From Trabulsiella guamensis ATCC 49490 (GTDB taxonomy: Bacteria; Pseudomonadota; Gammaproteobacteria; Enterobacterales; Enterobacteriaceae): DNA of 52,925 nt. Positions 17,188 to 27,066 of this stretch are shown here, in pieces. The stretch covers positions 1 to 52,925 of the forward strand of contig NZ_JMTB01000106.1 of NCBI RefSeq assembly GCF_000734965.1, written 5' to 3'. Positions within the stretch are counted from its first letter, which is position 1, and each line of letters opens with the position of its first letter. The notes beneath the pieces are model-generated. The model did no database searches. It saw only the letters and a list, made by a program, of their open reading frames with translations, and was not told where the DNA came from. The position numbers were made by a program, and so were the translations under genes.

Positions 17188-18711
17188 ATGAATAAGCGCA
17201 AAATTGGCATTGTCAATTACCTGGCCTATGGTTCCGGGGATTGTCTGGGCGCAGGGACGACAGCGCTCACAGCAGCATGGTTACTTTATTTCTACACGAC
17301 GTTTTGTGGATTAACACCGATTGAAGCGACCTTTATATTCGCCATGGCAAGAATACTGGACGCCGTGGTAAGCCCCCTGATGGGTTATCTTACTGATAAC
17401 TTCGGTAATACGTGGGCAGGAAAGCGTTTTGGTCGCCGTAAGTTCTTTATTTTACTGGGGATCCCCTGTGTTTTCTCGTATAGCCTGATGTGGATGGGCG
17501 ATATGGGATACTGGTATTATCTGGTGACGTATCTGCTGTTTGATGTGGTCTACACGATGATCCTGGTGCCTTATGAAACACTGGTGCCGGAGATGACGGA
17601 TGATTTCAAACAAAAAACCAAATTTTCCGGCGCGCGTATTGGTATGGCGCAGCTTTCAGCGATCCTTGCGGCGTTTTTGCCCGGTATATTGTTGAACCAC
17701 TTCGGTAAAGACAACGCGATCTCCTTCTTCTACGCCAGCCTGGTATTTTCCATCATGTGCGCCATCGTGCTGACACTGGTGTGGTGTTTTACCTGGGAGC
17801 GCGATCGCAGTGAAGAAGAGCTTGCCGCTCAGGCGCAAAAACTGACACTCGGCCAAAGCCTGCATCGACTGATCATTGAACTGAGTTCAACGTTCCGCAT
17901 CCGCATTTTCCGCCAACACCTTGGAATGTACCTGGGCGGCTATATCGCACAGGATGTCTTTAACGCCGTATTTACCTACTACGTGGTGTTTGTGTTGATG
18001 CAAAGCCCGACGCTGGCCTCTGACCTGATGGGAACCATGGCGATTCTGCAATTTATTGCTGTAATGGCGATGATCCCGCTGTGCATCCGCTTTGGACAGG
18101 CGCCTTCCTACCGGGTGGTGGTCACGTTATTTGGCCTCAGTGCGCTGTCCTATGCCGGGCTTTATTATAGCGGGATGAGCGACAACTACTCACTGTTGCT
18201 GCTTATCTCTGCCATTGCCGGCCTGGGTCGCGGTGGCATCAACTATATTCCGTGGAATATCTATACCTATATTGCTGACGTCGATGAAGTGGTCACCGGT
18301 CAGCGTCGCGAGGGGATTTTCGCCGGGATTATGACGCTGACGCGTAAAGCCTCGCAGGCAGGTGCGGTCATGCTGGTGGGTATCGTTATGCAGCTTTCCG
18401 GCTTTGTATCCGGCCAGCCTACGCAGGTTCCCGGCGTGAGTCACACCATCCTGATGATCCTCAGCGTGGGTACGGTATGCGTTTTGCTGATTGGCTTTTT
18501 GATCTCCCTGAAGTTCCGCCTGAATCTCAAGACGCACAGTGTGCTGCGTGAGGAAACCCTGAAAATGCGCGTGGCGGGTCGACTGACGCCAGAGGCCATC
18601 ACTCCGCAGGCACGTCAGACGGTAGAGATGCTGGCAGGGATGCCTTATGAGAAGCTATGGGGTAACAATACGATTGGTTACCTGAACCGGCAGAAGGCGC
18701 TACAAAGCTAA
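17188..18711 (+). CDS. GPH-family sugar symporter, TogT-like
   Basis: A 507-residue inner-membrane symporter with 12 predicted helices, of the glycoside-pentoside-hexuronide:cation family. The start (MNKRKIGIVNYLAYGSGDCLGAGTTALTAAWLLYFYTT) and the length fit the TogT branch, which imports oligogalacturonides in pectinolytic enterobacteria. YihO/YihP (sulfoquinovose) are relatives. AGGAAAG lies 7 bp before the ATG. It follows the KdgM-type porin and shares its promoter region, so outer- and inner-membrane steps are in one unit. No pectate lyase, hydrolase or kdu gene is in the window, so catabolism must be encoded elsewhere. Confidence 0.8.
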   Translation: MNKRKIGIVNYLAYGSGDCLGAGTTALTAAWLLYFYTTFCGLTPIEATFIFAMARILDAVVSPLMGYLTDNFGNTWAGKRFGRRKFFILLGIPCVFSYSLMWMGDMGYWYYLVTYLLFDVVYTMILVPYETLVPEMTDDFKQKTKFSGARIGMAQLSAILAAFLPGILLNHFGKDNAISFFYASLVFSIMCAIVLTLVWCFTWERDRSEEELAAQAQKLTLGQSLHRLIIELSSTFRIRIFRQHLGMYLGGYIAQDVFNAVFTYYVVFVLMQSPTLASDLMGTMAILQFIAVMAMIPLCIRFGQAPSYRVVVTLFGLSALSYAGLYYSGMSDNYSLLLLISAIAGLGRGGINYIPWNIYTYIADVDEVVTGQRREGIFAGIMTLTRKASQAGAVMLVGIVMQLSGFVSGQPTQVPGVSHTILMILSVGTVCVLLIGFLISLKFRLNLKTHSVLREETLKMRVAGRLTPEAITPQARQTVEMLAGMPYEKLWGNNTIGYLNRQKALQS

Positions 18712-18721
18712 CAGATAATAT

Positions 18722-18752
18722 TTGCCCGGTGGCGTTGTACCGCCGGGCATGG
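18722..18752. repeat. REP-like hairpin / terminator after togT-like gene
   Basis: GCCCGGTGGCG...CGCCGGGC forms an imperfect hairpin between two genes that end towards each other. It resembles enterobacterial REP units. Without a T run it is only a possible terminator. Confidence 0.45.
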
Positions 18753-18793
18753 ATGACTGACATGATTGGCCGATACTCACCGCCATCAACGCG

Positions 18794-19111
18794 TCAGTAT
18801 TCCCACGTCTCCGGGTCGATTCCCAGTTCGCGCATGATCACTTTCGCTTCTTCCGGAATTTCATCACTACGTTCTTTACGCAGGTCAGCATCGTCAGGTA
18901 GCGGTTGGCCGGTGAAAGCATGCAAAAACGCTTCACACAGCAGTTCGCTATTGGTGGCGTGACGCAGATTGTTCACCTGACGACGGGTACGTTCATCGGT
19001 GAGGATTTTCAACACCTTCAGAGGAATGGAAACCGTAATTTTTTTTACTTGTTCACTCTTCTTACCGTGCTCAGCGTATGGGCTGATATATTCGCCGCTC
19101 CATTCAGCCAT
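18794..19111 (-). CDS. metJ: Methionine repressor MetJ
   Basis: A 105-residue ribbon-helix-helix dimer, identical in length to E. coli MetJ and nearly identical in sequence. With S-adenosylmethionine as co-repressor it binds tandem 8-bp met boxes and represses the met regulon. The DNA-contacting strand is [15 protein letters not shown]. It is divergent from metB, with the met-box array between them (19286-19317), so it represses both genes. Confidence 0.99.
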   Translation of the reverse strand: MAEWSGEYISPYAEHGKKSEQVKKITVSIPLKVLKILTDERTRRQVNNLRHATNSELLCEAFLHAFTGQPLPDDADLRKERSDEIPEEAKVIMRELGIDPETWEY

Positions 19112-19285
19112 GAGATACCTTTAATCCTGTCAGTCATTAATAAAGGGCCAGAAGCTGTCGCTCAGACCATAAACGTGCGTATTTTACCGTAGAGGCGCAG
19201 CCGTGACACGGGGAAAGCCTCAACAGATGTGCGCTAATGCATATAATTTTAACGGCTATTTGTCGTTTGCTCAATCTATACGCAA

Positions 19286-19317
19286 AGACATTTAGATGTC
19301 CAGATGTATTGACGTCT
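19286..19317. promoter_or_regulatory. MetJ operator: four tandem met boxes
   Basis: Four consecutive 8-mers (AGACATTT, AGATGTCC, AGATGTAT, TGACGTCT) fit the AGACGTCT consensus in phase. They lie between divergent metJ and metB, 60 bp before the metB start. Confidence 0.9.
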
Positions 19318-19376
19318 AATGTGGCAGTGGTTACTCTGTGCCCTGACCTTCACCGATTAAGCCAGGAAGCCCAGAC

Positions 19377-20537
19377 ATGACGCGTAAACAGGCCACTATC
19401 GCAGTGCGTAGCGGGTTAAATGACGACGAACAGTACGGTTGCGTTGTCCCGCCGATTCATCTCTCCAGCACCTACAATTTCACCGGTTTTAATGAACCCC
19501 GCGCGCATGACTACTCGCGCCGCGGTAACCCGACGCGTGATGTCGTCCAACGAGCGCTGGCGGAGCTGGAAGGCGGTGCGGGCGCGGTACTGACTAACAC
19601 CGGCATGTCGGCTATCCATCTGGTGACTACCGTTTATCTTAATCCTGGCGATCTGCTGGTCGCGCCGCATGACTGTTATGGCGGCAGCTATCGTCTGTTC
19701 GACAGTCTGGCGAAACGCGGCTGCTACCGCGTTTTATTTGTCGATCAGGGAAATGACGCGGCGTTGAAAGCAGCGCTGGCAGAAAAACCGAAGCTTGTGC
19801 TGGTAGAAAGTCCAAGTAACCCATTGTTGCGCGTTGTCGATATTGAGAAAATCTGTCGTCTATCGCGTGAAGCCGGGGCGATTAGCGTGGTGGATAACAC
19901 CTTCTTAAGCCCGGCGTTACAGAATCCGCTGGCGCTGGGTGCTGATCTGGTTCTGCATTCCTGCACGAAATACCTGAATGGTCATTCCGATGTCGTTGCA
20001 GGCGTGGTGATTGCGAAAGATCCGGACGTCGTGACTGAACTGGCCTGGTGGGCCAATAATATTGGCGTCACTGGCGGCGCGTTTGATAGCTATCTGTTAT
20101 TACGAGGATTACGTACGCTGTCGCCGCGTATGGAGGTCGCTCAGCGCAACGCCCAGGCGATTGTTGATTATCTGAAACAGCAACCGCTGGTGAAAAAGCT
20201 GTATCATCCGTCTTTGCCAGAAAACCAGGGACATGAGATTGCGGCGCGTCAGCAGAAAGGGTTTGGTGCGATGCTGAGTTTTGAACTGGATGGTGACGAG
20301 CAAACGCTGCGCCGTTTCCTGAGCGGTTTGTCGCTGTTTACACTGGCGGAATCGCTCGGCGGTGTTGAAAGCCTGATCTCCCATGCCGCGACCATGACGC
20401 ATGCGGGCATGGCGCCGGAAGCGCGTGCCGCCGCAGGCATTTCTGAGACGTTGCTACGCATCTCTACAGGTATTGAAGACGGTGAAGATTTAATTGCCGA
20501 TCTGGAAAATGGCTTCCGGATCGCAGCAGAGGGGTAA
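19377..20537 (+). CDS. metB: Cystathionine gamma-synthase
   Basis: A 386-residue PLP enzyme of the Cys/Met metabolism family, full length. It joins O-succinylhomoserine and cysteine to cystathionine. The PLP lysine is K198 in HSCTKYLNGHSDVVAGV, and the substrate and cofactor loops YSRRGNPTR and VVDNTFLSP are present. AGCCAGGAAGCCC precedes the ATG. It ends 2 bp before metL, forming metBL under the MetJ boxes upstream. Confidence 0.99.
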   Translation: MTRKQATIAVRSGLNDDEQYGCVVPPIHLSSTYNFTGFNEPRAHDYSRRGNPTRDVVQRALAELEGGAGAVLTNTGMSAIHLVTTVYLNPGDLLVAPHDCYGGSYRLFDSLAKRGCYRVLFVDQGNDAALKAALAEKPKLVLVESPSNPLLRVVDIEKICRLSREAGAISVVDNTFLSPALQNPLALGADLVLHSCTKYLNGHSDVVAGVVIAKDPDVVTELAWWANNIGVTGGAFDSYLLLRGLRTLSPRMEVAQRNAQAIVDYLKQQPLVKKLYHPSLPENQGHEIAARQQKGFGAMLSFELDGDEQTLRRFLSGLSLFTLAESLGGVESLISHAATMTHAGMAPEARAAAGISETLLRISTGIEDGEDLIADLENGFRIAAEG

Positions 20538-20539
20538 AC

Positions 20540-22972
20540 ATGAGTGTGATTGCGCAGGCAGGGGCGAAGGGTCGTCAGCTGCACAAATTTGGTGGTAGTA
20601 GTCTGGCGGATGTGAAGTGTTACCTGCGAGTCGCAGGCATCATGACGGAATATTCGATGCCGGGCGATATGATGGTTGTCTCTGCGGCGGGCAGCACCAC
20701 CAACCAGCTGATCAGCTGGCTGAAATTAAGCCAGACTGATCGCCTCTCTGCGCATCAGGTTCAGCAGGCATTGCGTCGTTATCAGACGGAATTGATTAGC
20801 GGGCTGCTGCCTGCCGGGATTGCTGATGGCATGATCAGTGAGTTTATTCACGATCTTGAGCGTCTGGCGGGTCTGCTCGACGGTGGTGTGACTGACGCGG
20901 TGTATGCGGAAGTGGTTGGCCACGGCGAAATATGGTCAGCGCGCCTGATGTCCGCCGTACTGCGGGAACAAGGGCTGGACGCCGTCTGGCTGGATGCGCG
21001 TGAATTCCTGCGTGCCGAACGCGCCGCACAACCGCAGGTGGATGAAGGCCTCTCTTACCCGTTGCTGCAACACCTGCTGGCGCAACATCCGAATAAACGT
21101 CTGGTAGTGACGGGCTTTATCTCGCGCAACAACGCGGGGGAAACGGTGCTACTGGGCCGTAACGGTTCCGACTATTCCGCCACCCAGGTTGGCGCGCTGG
21201 CGGGCGTTTCCCGCGTCACCATCTGGAGTGACGTCGCCGGGGTATACAGCGCTGACCCGCGTAAAGTCAAAGATGCCTGTCTGCTGCCGCTGCTGCGTCT
21301 GGATGAAGCCAGCGAACTGGCGCGTCTGGCGGCACCAGTGTTGCACGCGCGTACGCTTCAGCCGGTTTCCGGCAGCGATATTGATCTGCAATTGCGCTGT
21401 AGCTACACGCCAGATCAGGGCTCAACGCGTATCGAACGCGTACTGGCGTCGGGTACCGGGGCGCGCATTGTCACCAGCCATGACGATGTGTGCCTGATTG
21501 AGTTCCATGTCCCCGCCAGCCAGGACTTCAGACAGGCGCATAAAGATATTGATGTCATTCTCAAGCGCGCGCAGATGCGTCCTCTGGCGGTGGGGGTTCA
21601 TGCCGATCGCCAGTTGCTGCAGTTTTGCTACACCTCAGAAGTGGTCGACAGCGCCCTGAAACTGCTGGATGAAGCCGGGCTGCCGGGCGAGCTGCGTCTG
21701 CGCCAGGGGCTGGCGCTGGTAGCGATGGTTGGCGCAGGCGTCACCCGTAACCCGCTGCACTGCCACCGTTTCTGGCAGCAGCTAAAAGGCCAGCCGGTAG
21801 AGTTCACCTGGCAATCGGAAGAGGGGATCAGCCTCGTCGCACTGCTGCGTACCGGCCCGACGGAAAGCCTGATCCAGGGGTTGCACCAGTCGCTGTTCCG
21901 CGCCGAGAAACGTATCGGCCTGGTGCTGTTCGGCAAAGGCAATATCGGCTCCCGCTGGCTGGAGTTGTTTGCCCGCGAGCAGAGCACGCTCTCGGCGCGT
22001 ACCGGGTTTGAGTTTATTCTCGCCGGGGTGGTGGACAGCCGCCGCAGCCTGCTGAATTACGACGGGCTGGATGCCAGCCGGGCGCTGGCCTTCTTCAACG
22101 ACGAAGCAATCGAACAAGACGAGGAGTCGCTGTTCTTGTGGATGCGCGCCCATCCGTATGACGATCTGGTGGTGCTGGACGTTACTGCCAGCGAGCAACT
22201 GGCCGATCAGTACCTCGATTTCGCCAGTCACGGTTTCCACGTCATCAGCGCCAATAAACTGGCGGGTGCCAGTTCCAGTAACAAATACCGCCAGATCCAC
22301 GACGCGTTTGAAAAAACCGGTCGTCACTGGCTGTATAACGCGACCGTCGGCGCGGGCTTACCGGTGAACCATACCGTGCGTGACTTGCGGGAAAGCGGTG
22401 ACGTGATCCTGTCGCTCAGCGGTATTTTCTCCGGCACGCTGTCATGGCTGTTCCTGCAATTCGATGGCACCGTGCCGTTTACCGACCTGGTCGATCAGGC
22501 CTGGCAGCAGGGGCTGACCGAGCCGGATCCGCGCGTTGACCTTTCAGGGACGGATGTGATGCGCAAACTGGTGATCCTGGCGCGTGAAGCGGGCTATGAC
22601 ATCGAACCGGATCAGGTTCGCGTTGAGTCGCTGGTGCCGTTGCATTGCGAAGAGGGATCCATCGACCACTTCTTTGAAAACGGCGATGAACTTAACGAGC
22701 AGATGCTGCAGCGTCTGGAAGCTGCACAGGAGCTGGGGCTGGTACTGCGTTATGTCGCGCGTTTCGACGCCAACGGCAAAGCGCGCGTCGGTGTCGAAGC
22801 CGTTCGCGCTGAACACCCGCTGGCCGCATTGCTGCCGTGCGATAACGTCTTCGCCATCGAAAGCCGCTGGTACCGAGATAACCCGCTGGTGATCCGCGGT
22901 CCGGGTGCCGGACGCGATGTCACCGCAGGCGCCATCCAGTCAGACATTAACCGTCTGGCGCAACTGCTGTAA
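20540..22972 (+). CDS. metL: Bifunctional aspartokinase II / homoserine dehydrogenase II
   Basis: An 810-residue fusion enzyme, as in E. coli. The N-terminal half is aspartate kinase (HKFGGSSLADVKCYLRVAGIM at about 15-35, and the GRNGSDYSAT loop). A middle region with degenerate ACT-like sequence follows. The C-terminal half, from about residue 460 (IGLVLFGKGNIGSRWLELF, a Rossmann loop), is homoserine dehydrogenase with GAGLPVNHTVRDL and a terminal PGAGRDVTAGAIQSD. It makes homoserine for methionine and is controlled by repression rather than feedback in E. coli. It is transcribed with metB. Confidence 0.99.
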   Translation: MSVIAQAGAKGRQLHKFGGSSLADVKCYLRVAGIMTEYSMPGDMMVVSAAGSTTNQLISWLKLSQTDRLSAHQVQQALRRYQTELISGLLPAGIADGMISEFIHDLERLAGLLDGGVTDAVYAEVVGHGEIWSARLMSAVLREQGLDAVWLDAREFLRAERAAQPQVDEGLSYPLLQHLLAQHPNKRLVVTGFISRNNAGETVLLGRNGSDYSATQVGALAGVSRVTIWSDVAGVYSADPRKVKDACLLPLLRLDEASELARLAAPVLHARTLQPVSGSDIDLQLRCSYTPDQGSTRIERVLASGTGARIVTSHDDVCLIEFHVPASQDFRQAHKDIDVILKRAQMRPLAVGVHADRQLLQFCYTSEVVDSALKLLDEAGLPGELRLRQGLALVAMVGAGVTRNPLHCHRFWQQLKGQPVEFTWQSEEGISLVALLRTGPTESLIQGLHQSLFRAEKRIGLVLFGKGNIGSRWLELFAREQSTLSARTGFEFILAGVVDSRRSLLNYDGLDASRALAFFNDEAIEQDEESLFLWMRAHPYDDLVVLDVTASEQLADQYLDFASHGFHVISANKLAGASSSNKYRQIHDAFEKTGRHWLYNATVGAGLPVNHTVRDLRESGDVILSLSGIFSGTLSWLFLQFDGTVPFTDLVDQAWQQGLTEPDPRVDLSGTDVMRKLVILAREAGYDIEPDQVRVESLVPLHCEEGSIDHFFENGDELNEQMLQRLEAAQELGLVLRYVARFDANGKARVGVEAVRAEHPLAALLPCDNVFAIESRWYRDNPLVIRGPGAGRDVTAGAIQSDINRLAQLL

Positions 22973-22984
22973 TTCTCCTTCCGC

Positions 22985-23008
22985 ATGCCCTCTCTTCAGA
23001 GAGGGCAT
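22985..23008 (+). terminator. Hairpin after metL
   Basis: A 10-bp stem ATGCCCTCTC / GAGAGGGCAT with a TTCA loop follows the metL stop by 12 bp. A short T run appears only 7 bp later, so it is a moderate terminator. Confidence 0.7.
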
Positions 23009-23092
23009 CATGAACTTTTTTCAACTTGCCTGAAATTTCCTCAGCCTTCATCGTGATATTTCTGTTGACGGCATCCCGCTTTTCCGTCATTT

Positions 23093-23124
23093 TTACATCT
23101 GGACGTCTAAACGTATAGAAGTTC
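23093..23124. promoter_or_regulatory. MetJ operator before metF
   Basis: In-phase 8-mers TTACATCT, GGACGTCT, AAACGTAT and AGAAGTTC resemble AGACGTCT. The second is nearly perfect. The array ends 41 bp before the metF start. Confidence 0.85.
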
Positions 23125-23162
23125 GAAACACAACAGACAACGACATGAGATTGATGAGGTAA

Positions 23163-24059
<897 letters not shown>

Positions 24060-24065
24060 ATCATG

Positions 24066-24092
24066 AGCGTACGTGCCTGAAGCACGTACGCT
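24066..24092. terminator. Symmetrical hairpin between convergent metF and gldA
   Basis: A perfect 11-bp stem AGCGTACGTGC / GCACGTACGCT with a 5-base loop lies in the 42-bp gap. It lacks a T run but its place between converging genes suggests bidirectional termination. Confidence 0.6.
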
Positions 24093-24101
24093 ATAACAAC
24101 A

Positions 24102-25205
24102 TTATTCCCAGTTATGCAGACATTGCTGACCAAACTGGTCGGCAACCAGCAGCGCCGCATAGACCTGATCGGCCGTGACATCACCAGGCATATTGTGAAT
24201 GGTTTCGCCTTCCGCACACGCCGCTTCCGCCACGATGCGCATTTTGGTCGGGATATCGTCTTCAATATCCAGCCCTGCCAGGGTTATCGGCAAGCCGACG
24301 GCGTAACAGAGCGCGGCGACAGTCTCCAGCTCCTCCTGCGGCGCGTTTTCCAGTACCAGTTGGGTTAACGTCCCAAATGCGACTTTTTCACCGTGGTAGT
24401 AATGGTGAGCGTCCGGGATGGCGGTCAGGCCGTTGTGGATGGCGTGCGCCGCGGCCAGCCCGCCGCTCTCGAAACCGACGCCGCTGAGGTAGGTATTCGC
24501 TTCGATGATGCGCTCCAGCGCCGTGGTGACGACATGTTTTTCTGCCGCCAGCATTGCTTTTTCCGCTTCTTCAATTAACGTGTTGTAGCACAGTTCGGCA
24601 AGCGCCAGCGCGGCCTGGGTGCATTTGCCGCCTGCCATTGTCGTCGCGCCGCTGCGGGCGCAGGCGCGCGCTTCAAACCAGGTCGACAGTGCATCGCCGA
24701 TACCGGATGCCAGCAGTCGTGAAGGAGCGCCTGCCACAATTTTGGTATCAACGATCACCAGATTCGGATTGTGCGGCAGCATCAGGTAACGGTCGAACTC
24801 ACCGGCGTCGGTGTAGATCACCGACAACGCGCTGCACGGGGCGTCTGTGGAGGCGATGGTTGGCGCAATCGCCACGGGAAGCCCCATAAAATGTGCCAGC
24901 GCTTTGGCGGTATCCAGCGTTTTGCCGCCGCCAATGCCCAACACCGCGCTGCACTCTGCGCGGCTGGCGATGACCTGCAGGCGATCAATTTCGTTTTGCG
25001 AACATTCGCCGCCAAATGGCGCAATTTCACAGTGTAATGCGGCATTTCCCAGGCTTTTGCGCAACGTGGCTTCGGCAAAGCCCAGCACAAACTTATCGCC
25101 CACGACCAGCCAACGATCTGCCATCGGTTTGAGATAATCACCAAGGCGGGTCAGAACATCTGCGCCCTGAACATATCTGCCAGGTGACTGAATGATTCTG
25201 TCCAT
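24102..25205 (-). CDS. gldA: Glycerol dehydrogenase
   Basis: A 367-residue NAD-dependent, zinc-dependent alcohol dehydrogenase of the iron-type family, the same length as E. coli GldA. It interconverts glycerol and dihydroxyacetone and also acts on methylglyoxal/hydroxyacetone. Seen: the NAD loop [13 protein letters not shown], and metal ligands in [19 protein letters not shown] and [13 protein letters not shown] chose ATG 25205 with AAGGAG 5 bp upstream, two codons inside the longest frame. It lies 9 bp after fsaB, so the two form an operon for C3 compounds. Confidence 0.97.
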   Translation of the reverse strand: MDRIIQSPGRYVQGADVLTRLGDYLKPMADRWLVVGDKFVLGFAEATLRKSLGNAALHCEIAPFGGECSQNEIDRLQVIASRAECSAVLGIGGGKTLDTAKALAHFMGLPVAIAPTIASTDAPCSALSVIYTDAGEFDRYLMLPHNPNLVIVDTKIVAGAPSRLLASGIGDALSTWFEARACARSGATTMAGGKCTQAALALAELCYNTLIEEAEKAMLAAEKHVVTTALERIIEANTYLSGVGFESGGLAAAHAIHNGLTAIPDAHHYYHGEKVAFGTLTQLVLENAPQEELETVAALCYAVGLPITLAGLDIEDDIPTKMRIVAEAACAEGETIHNMPGDVTADQVYAALLVADQFGQQCLHNWE

Positions 25206-25214
25206 ACTCACTCC

Positions 25215-25877
25215 TTAAAGGTTGAGAGTGCCAAATGCGTTTTTCCAGTCCTGCTCGAATTTCTCAATAGCCGACTCTACCGCAGGCGTGCCGAGCATTT
25301 GTTGCGCTACATCTAAGGGGAGGGTGATTGCTTCGCAGCCAGCCAGTAAACAGTCGAGCGCCTGGCGCGGCGTTTTGAAGCTGGCAGCCAGCACTTTGCT
25401 TTGCGGCGCATGTAGTGCCAGCAGCGTTTGTAACTCCTGTACCATCTGAATACCGTTGCCGCCCTGCGCATCCACACGGTTGACGTAAGGTGCAACATAT
25501 TTTGCCCCGGCCAGTGCGGCCAGCAAGCCCTGTGCAGCGCTGTACACCGCCGTGCCGAGCGTCGGGATCCCTTCGCGTTTCAGCTGTTTAATCGCCGCAA
25601 GCCCTTCCGCCGTAACCGGAATTTTTACGATGATACCTGGCAGCGCGTTATTCAGCCGTTTGGCTTCGGCGACCATGCCTGCGGCATCACGGCTCATGGT
25701 CTGGGCAAACAATGTTCCATTTTCGCCGACCGCGTTCTGTAGCCGGGGCAACAGCTCCCACAGCGGCTCTTTACTGGCGGCAACAATGCTCGGGTTGGTG
25801 GTGACGCCGGCCAGTGGATAAATACGGGCAAGGCGTTCAACTTCGGCGACGTTCGCGGTATCGAGATAGAGTTCCAT
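25215..25877 (-). CDS. fsaB: Fructose-6-phosphate aldolase (TalC/FsaB type)
   Basis: A 220-residue class I aldolase related to transaldolase. It cleaves fructose 6-phosphate to dihydroxyacetone and glyceraldehyde 3-phosphate and accepts dihydroxyacetone as donor. The Schiff-base lysine is K85 in GIIVKIPVT; the N terminus [31 protein letters not shown] is typical. Start 25877 has AGGGGAAACC upstream. It leads the fsaB-gldA pair, whose product and substrate, dihydroxyacetone, they share. The neighbouring ptsA/frw genes found in E. coli are missing. Confidence 0.96.
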   Translation of the reverse strand: MELYLDTANVAEVERLARIYPLAGVTTNPSIVAASKEPLWELLPRLQNAVGENGTLFAQTMSRDAAGMVAEAKRLNNALPGIIVKIPVTAEGLAAIKQLKREGIPTLGTAVYSAAQGLLAALAGAKYVAPYVNRVDAQGGNGIQMVQELQTLLALHAPQSKVLAASFKTPRQALDCLLAGCEAITLPLDVAQQMLGTPAVESAIEKFEQDWKNAFGTLNL

Positions 25878-26112
25878 GCGGTTTCCCCTTCAATAGTGAT
25901 GCAGACAGGATAGGGCGACAGGCTATCTCCCGCTATCTGACAAATCTGCCATACGCTGGACAAATGTAATGTCAAAAGAGGAATGAGATGTAGATCACGC
26001 TTTATAAGAAGCCACAGTGAGCCGGGAGGCGAAAGGGTAAAAAGCAGGCGGGCTTCACCCGCAAACGTACAAAAATCCAGTGAATCGCGTTTTTCTCTTC
26101 CCTCGATGTGTC

Positions 26113-26973
26113 TCATTCTGTCGTGGGTTTCTTTTCCGTCAGCTGACTATGGTACTGGCGACGATACTCCGACGGTGAACGTTCGGTATTTTTACGGAAC
26201 AAGCGGCAGAAATAGTTGCTGTCGACAAAACCGCAGGCATGCGCCACCTCTTTTACCTTCAGGTCATAGCCCTTCAGTAGCGCTCTGGCATGTTCCAGAC
26301 GCGTATGATTCAGATACTCGTTAAACCCCATCACGCCGCTTTTCTGAAACAGGTGCGACAGATAATTGGGTGAGATATAAAACGCCTGCGCCACCGACTC
26401 GCGGGTGAGCGGTGATGCGTAGTGAGTGTCGATGTGTTCGCGGATGGCTTCGAACAGCGCCTGGCTGCGCGACGCCGTCTGTATCTGGCTGCCCAGCAGA
26501 TCAGCGCAATGGCTTAGCAGGCTGGAAATGATTAGCCGGGCTGTAGATTGCTCATGCGGCTGCATCAGCATTTCATTGATCGCCTGCAGTAAAAAGGAGC
26601 CCACGCGCGGCCCGCGACGGGCGACGTTCTCTTTATTCAGGTTATGCAGTACGGCACCATCCCAGTGCTGGACGCTAAAACCGAGCTGTTGTTTGCCAAA
26701 TAAAATACTTAACGTGGTGACCGGCTCGCGCCATTGCGGGAAATTCCAGCCACCGGCGGGCACGAACAGCACATCGTTTTCGTTCATCAGCGCCTGTTCT
26801 CCGACAATGCCGGAATCCAGCAACTGACCTTCGATTACGATCTCCAGACGAGGGAAAGGGACCTGATACGCAACGTCAGGAATTGCGCCAGTAGTGCTGG
26901 CAAAAAAGACATGGCGCAGCAGCGTGGGGCTGTTGATGATCCTGGACAGGAGATAGCTGATATCGTGGCGCAT
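26113..26973 (-). CDS. yijO: AraC-family transcriptional regulator YijO
   Basis: A 286-residue regulator. An N-terminal cupin-like sensing domain (about 1-150; GQLLDSGIVGEQALMNENDVLFVPAGGWNFPQW) precedes a C-terminal AraC double HTH (about 185-285; ...YISPNYLSHLFQKSGVMGFNEYLNHTRLEHARALL and the second helix set HACGFVDSNYFCRLFRKNTERSPSEYRRQ). I chose ATG 26973, with a GAGA-type site a proper distance upstream; the start 12 bp earlier has AGGA directly abutting it. In E. coli yijO lies next to the frw/ptsA genes and ppc. Its ligand is unknown. Confidence 0.88.
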   Translation of the reverse strand: MRHDISYLLSRIINSPTLLRHVFFASTTGAIPDVAYQVPFPRLEIVIEGQLLDSGIVGEQALMNENDVLFVPAGGWNFPQWREPVTTLSILFGKQQLGFSVQHWDGAVLHNLNKENVARRGPRVGSFLLQAINEMLMQPHEQSTARLIISSLLSHCADLLGSQIQTASRSQALFEAIREHIDTHYASPLTRESVAQAFYISPNYLSHLFQKSGVMGFNEYLNHTRLEHARALLKGYDLKVKEVAHACGFVDSNYFCRLFRKNTERSPSEYRRQYHSQLTEKKPTTE

Positions 26974-27025
26974 GATGTTTCTCATTCCTGTTGCGACGAG
27001 GCAACCTTACCTGTTGCGATCAAAA

Positions 27026-27053
27026 AAGGCCACACAAGGTGTGGCCCTTTTAG
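27026..27053 (-). terminator. ppc terminator
   Basis: On the minus strand GGGCCACACC-TTGT-GTGTGGCC is followed by six T residues, 14 bp after the ppc stop. Confidence 0.9.
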
Positions 27054-27066
27054 TAAACAGCGTCAA

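Noticed and set aside
25694..26116. 140-codon minus-strand frame overlapping the fsaB start
   Set aside because: It overlaps fsaB in another frame and the product has no recognisable pattern; the gap before fsaB looks like a promoter region.
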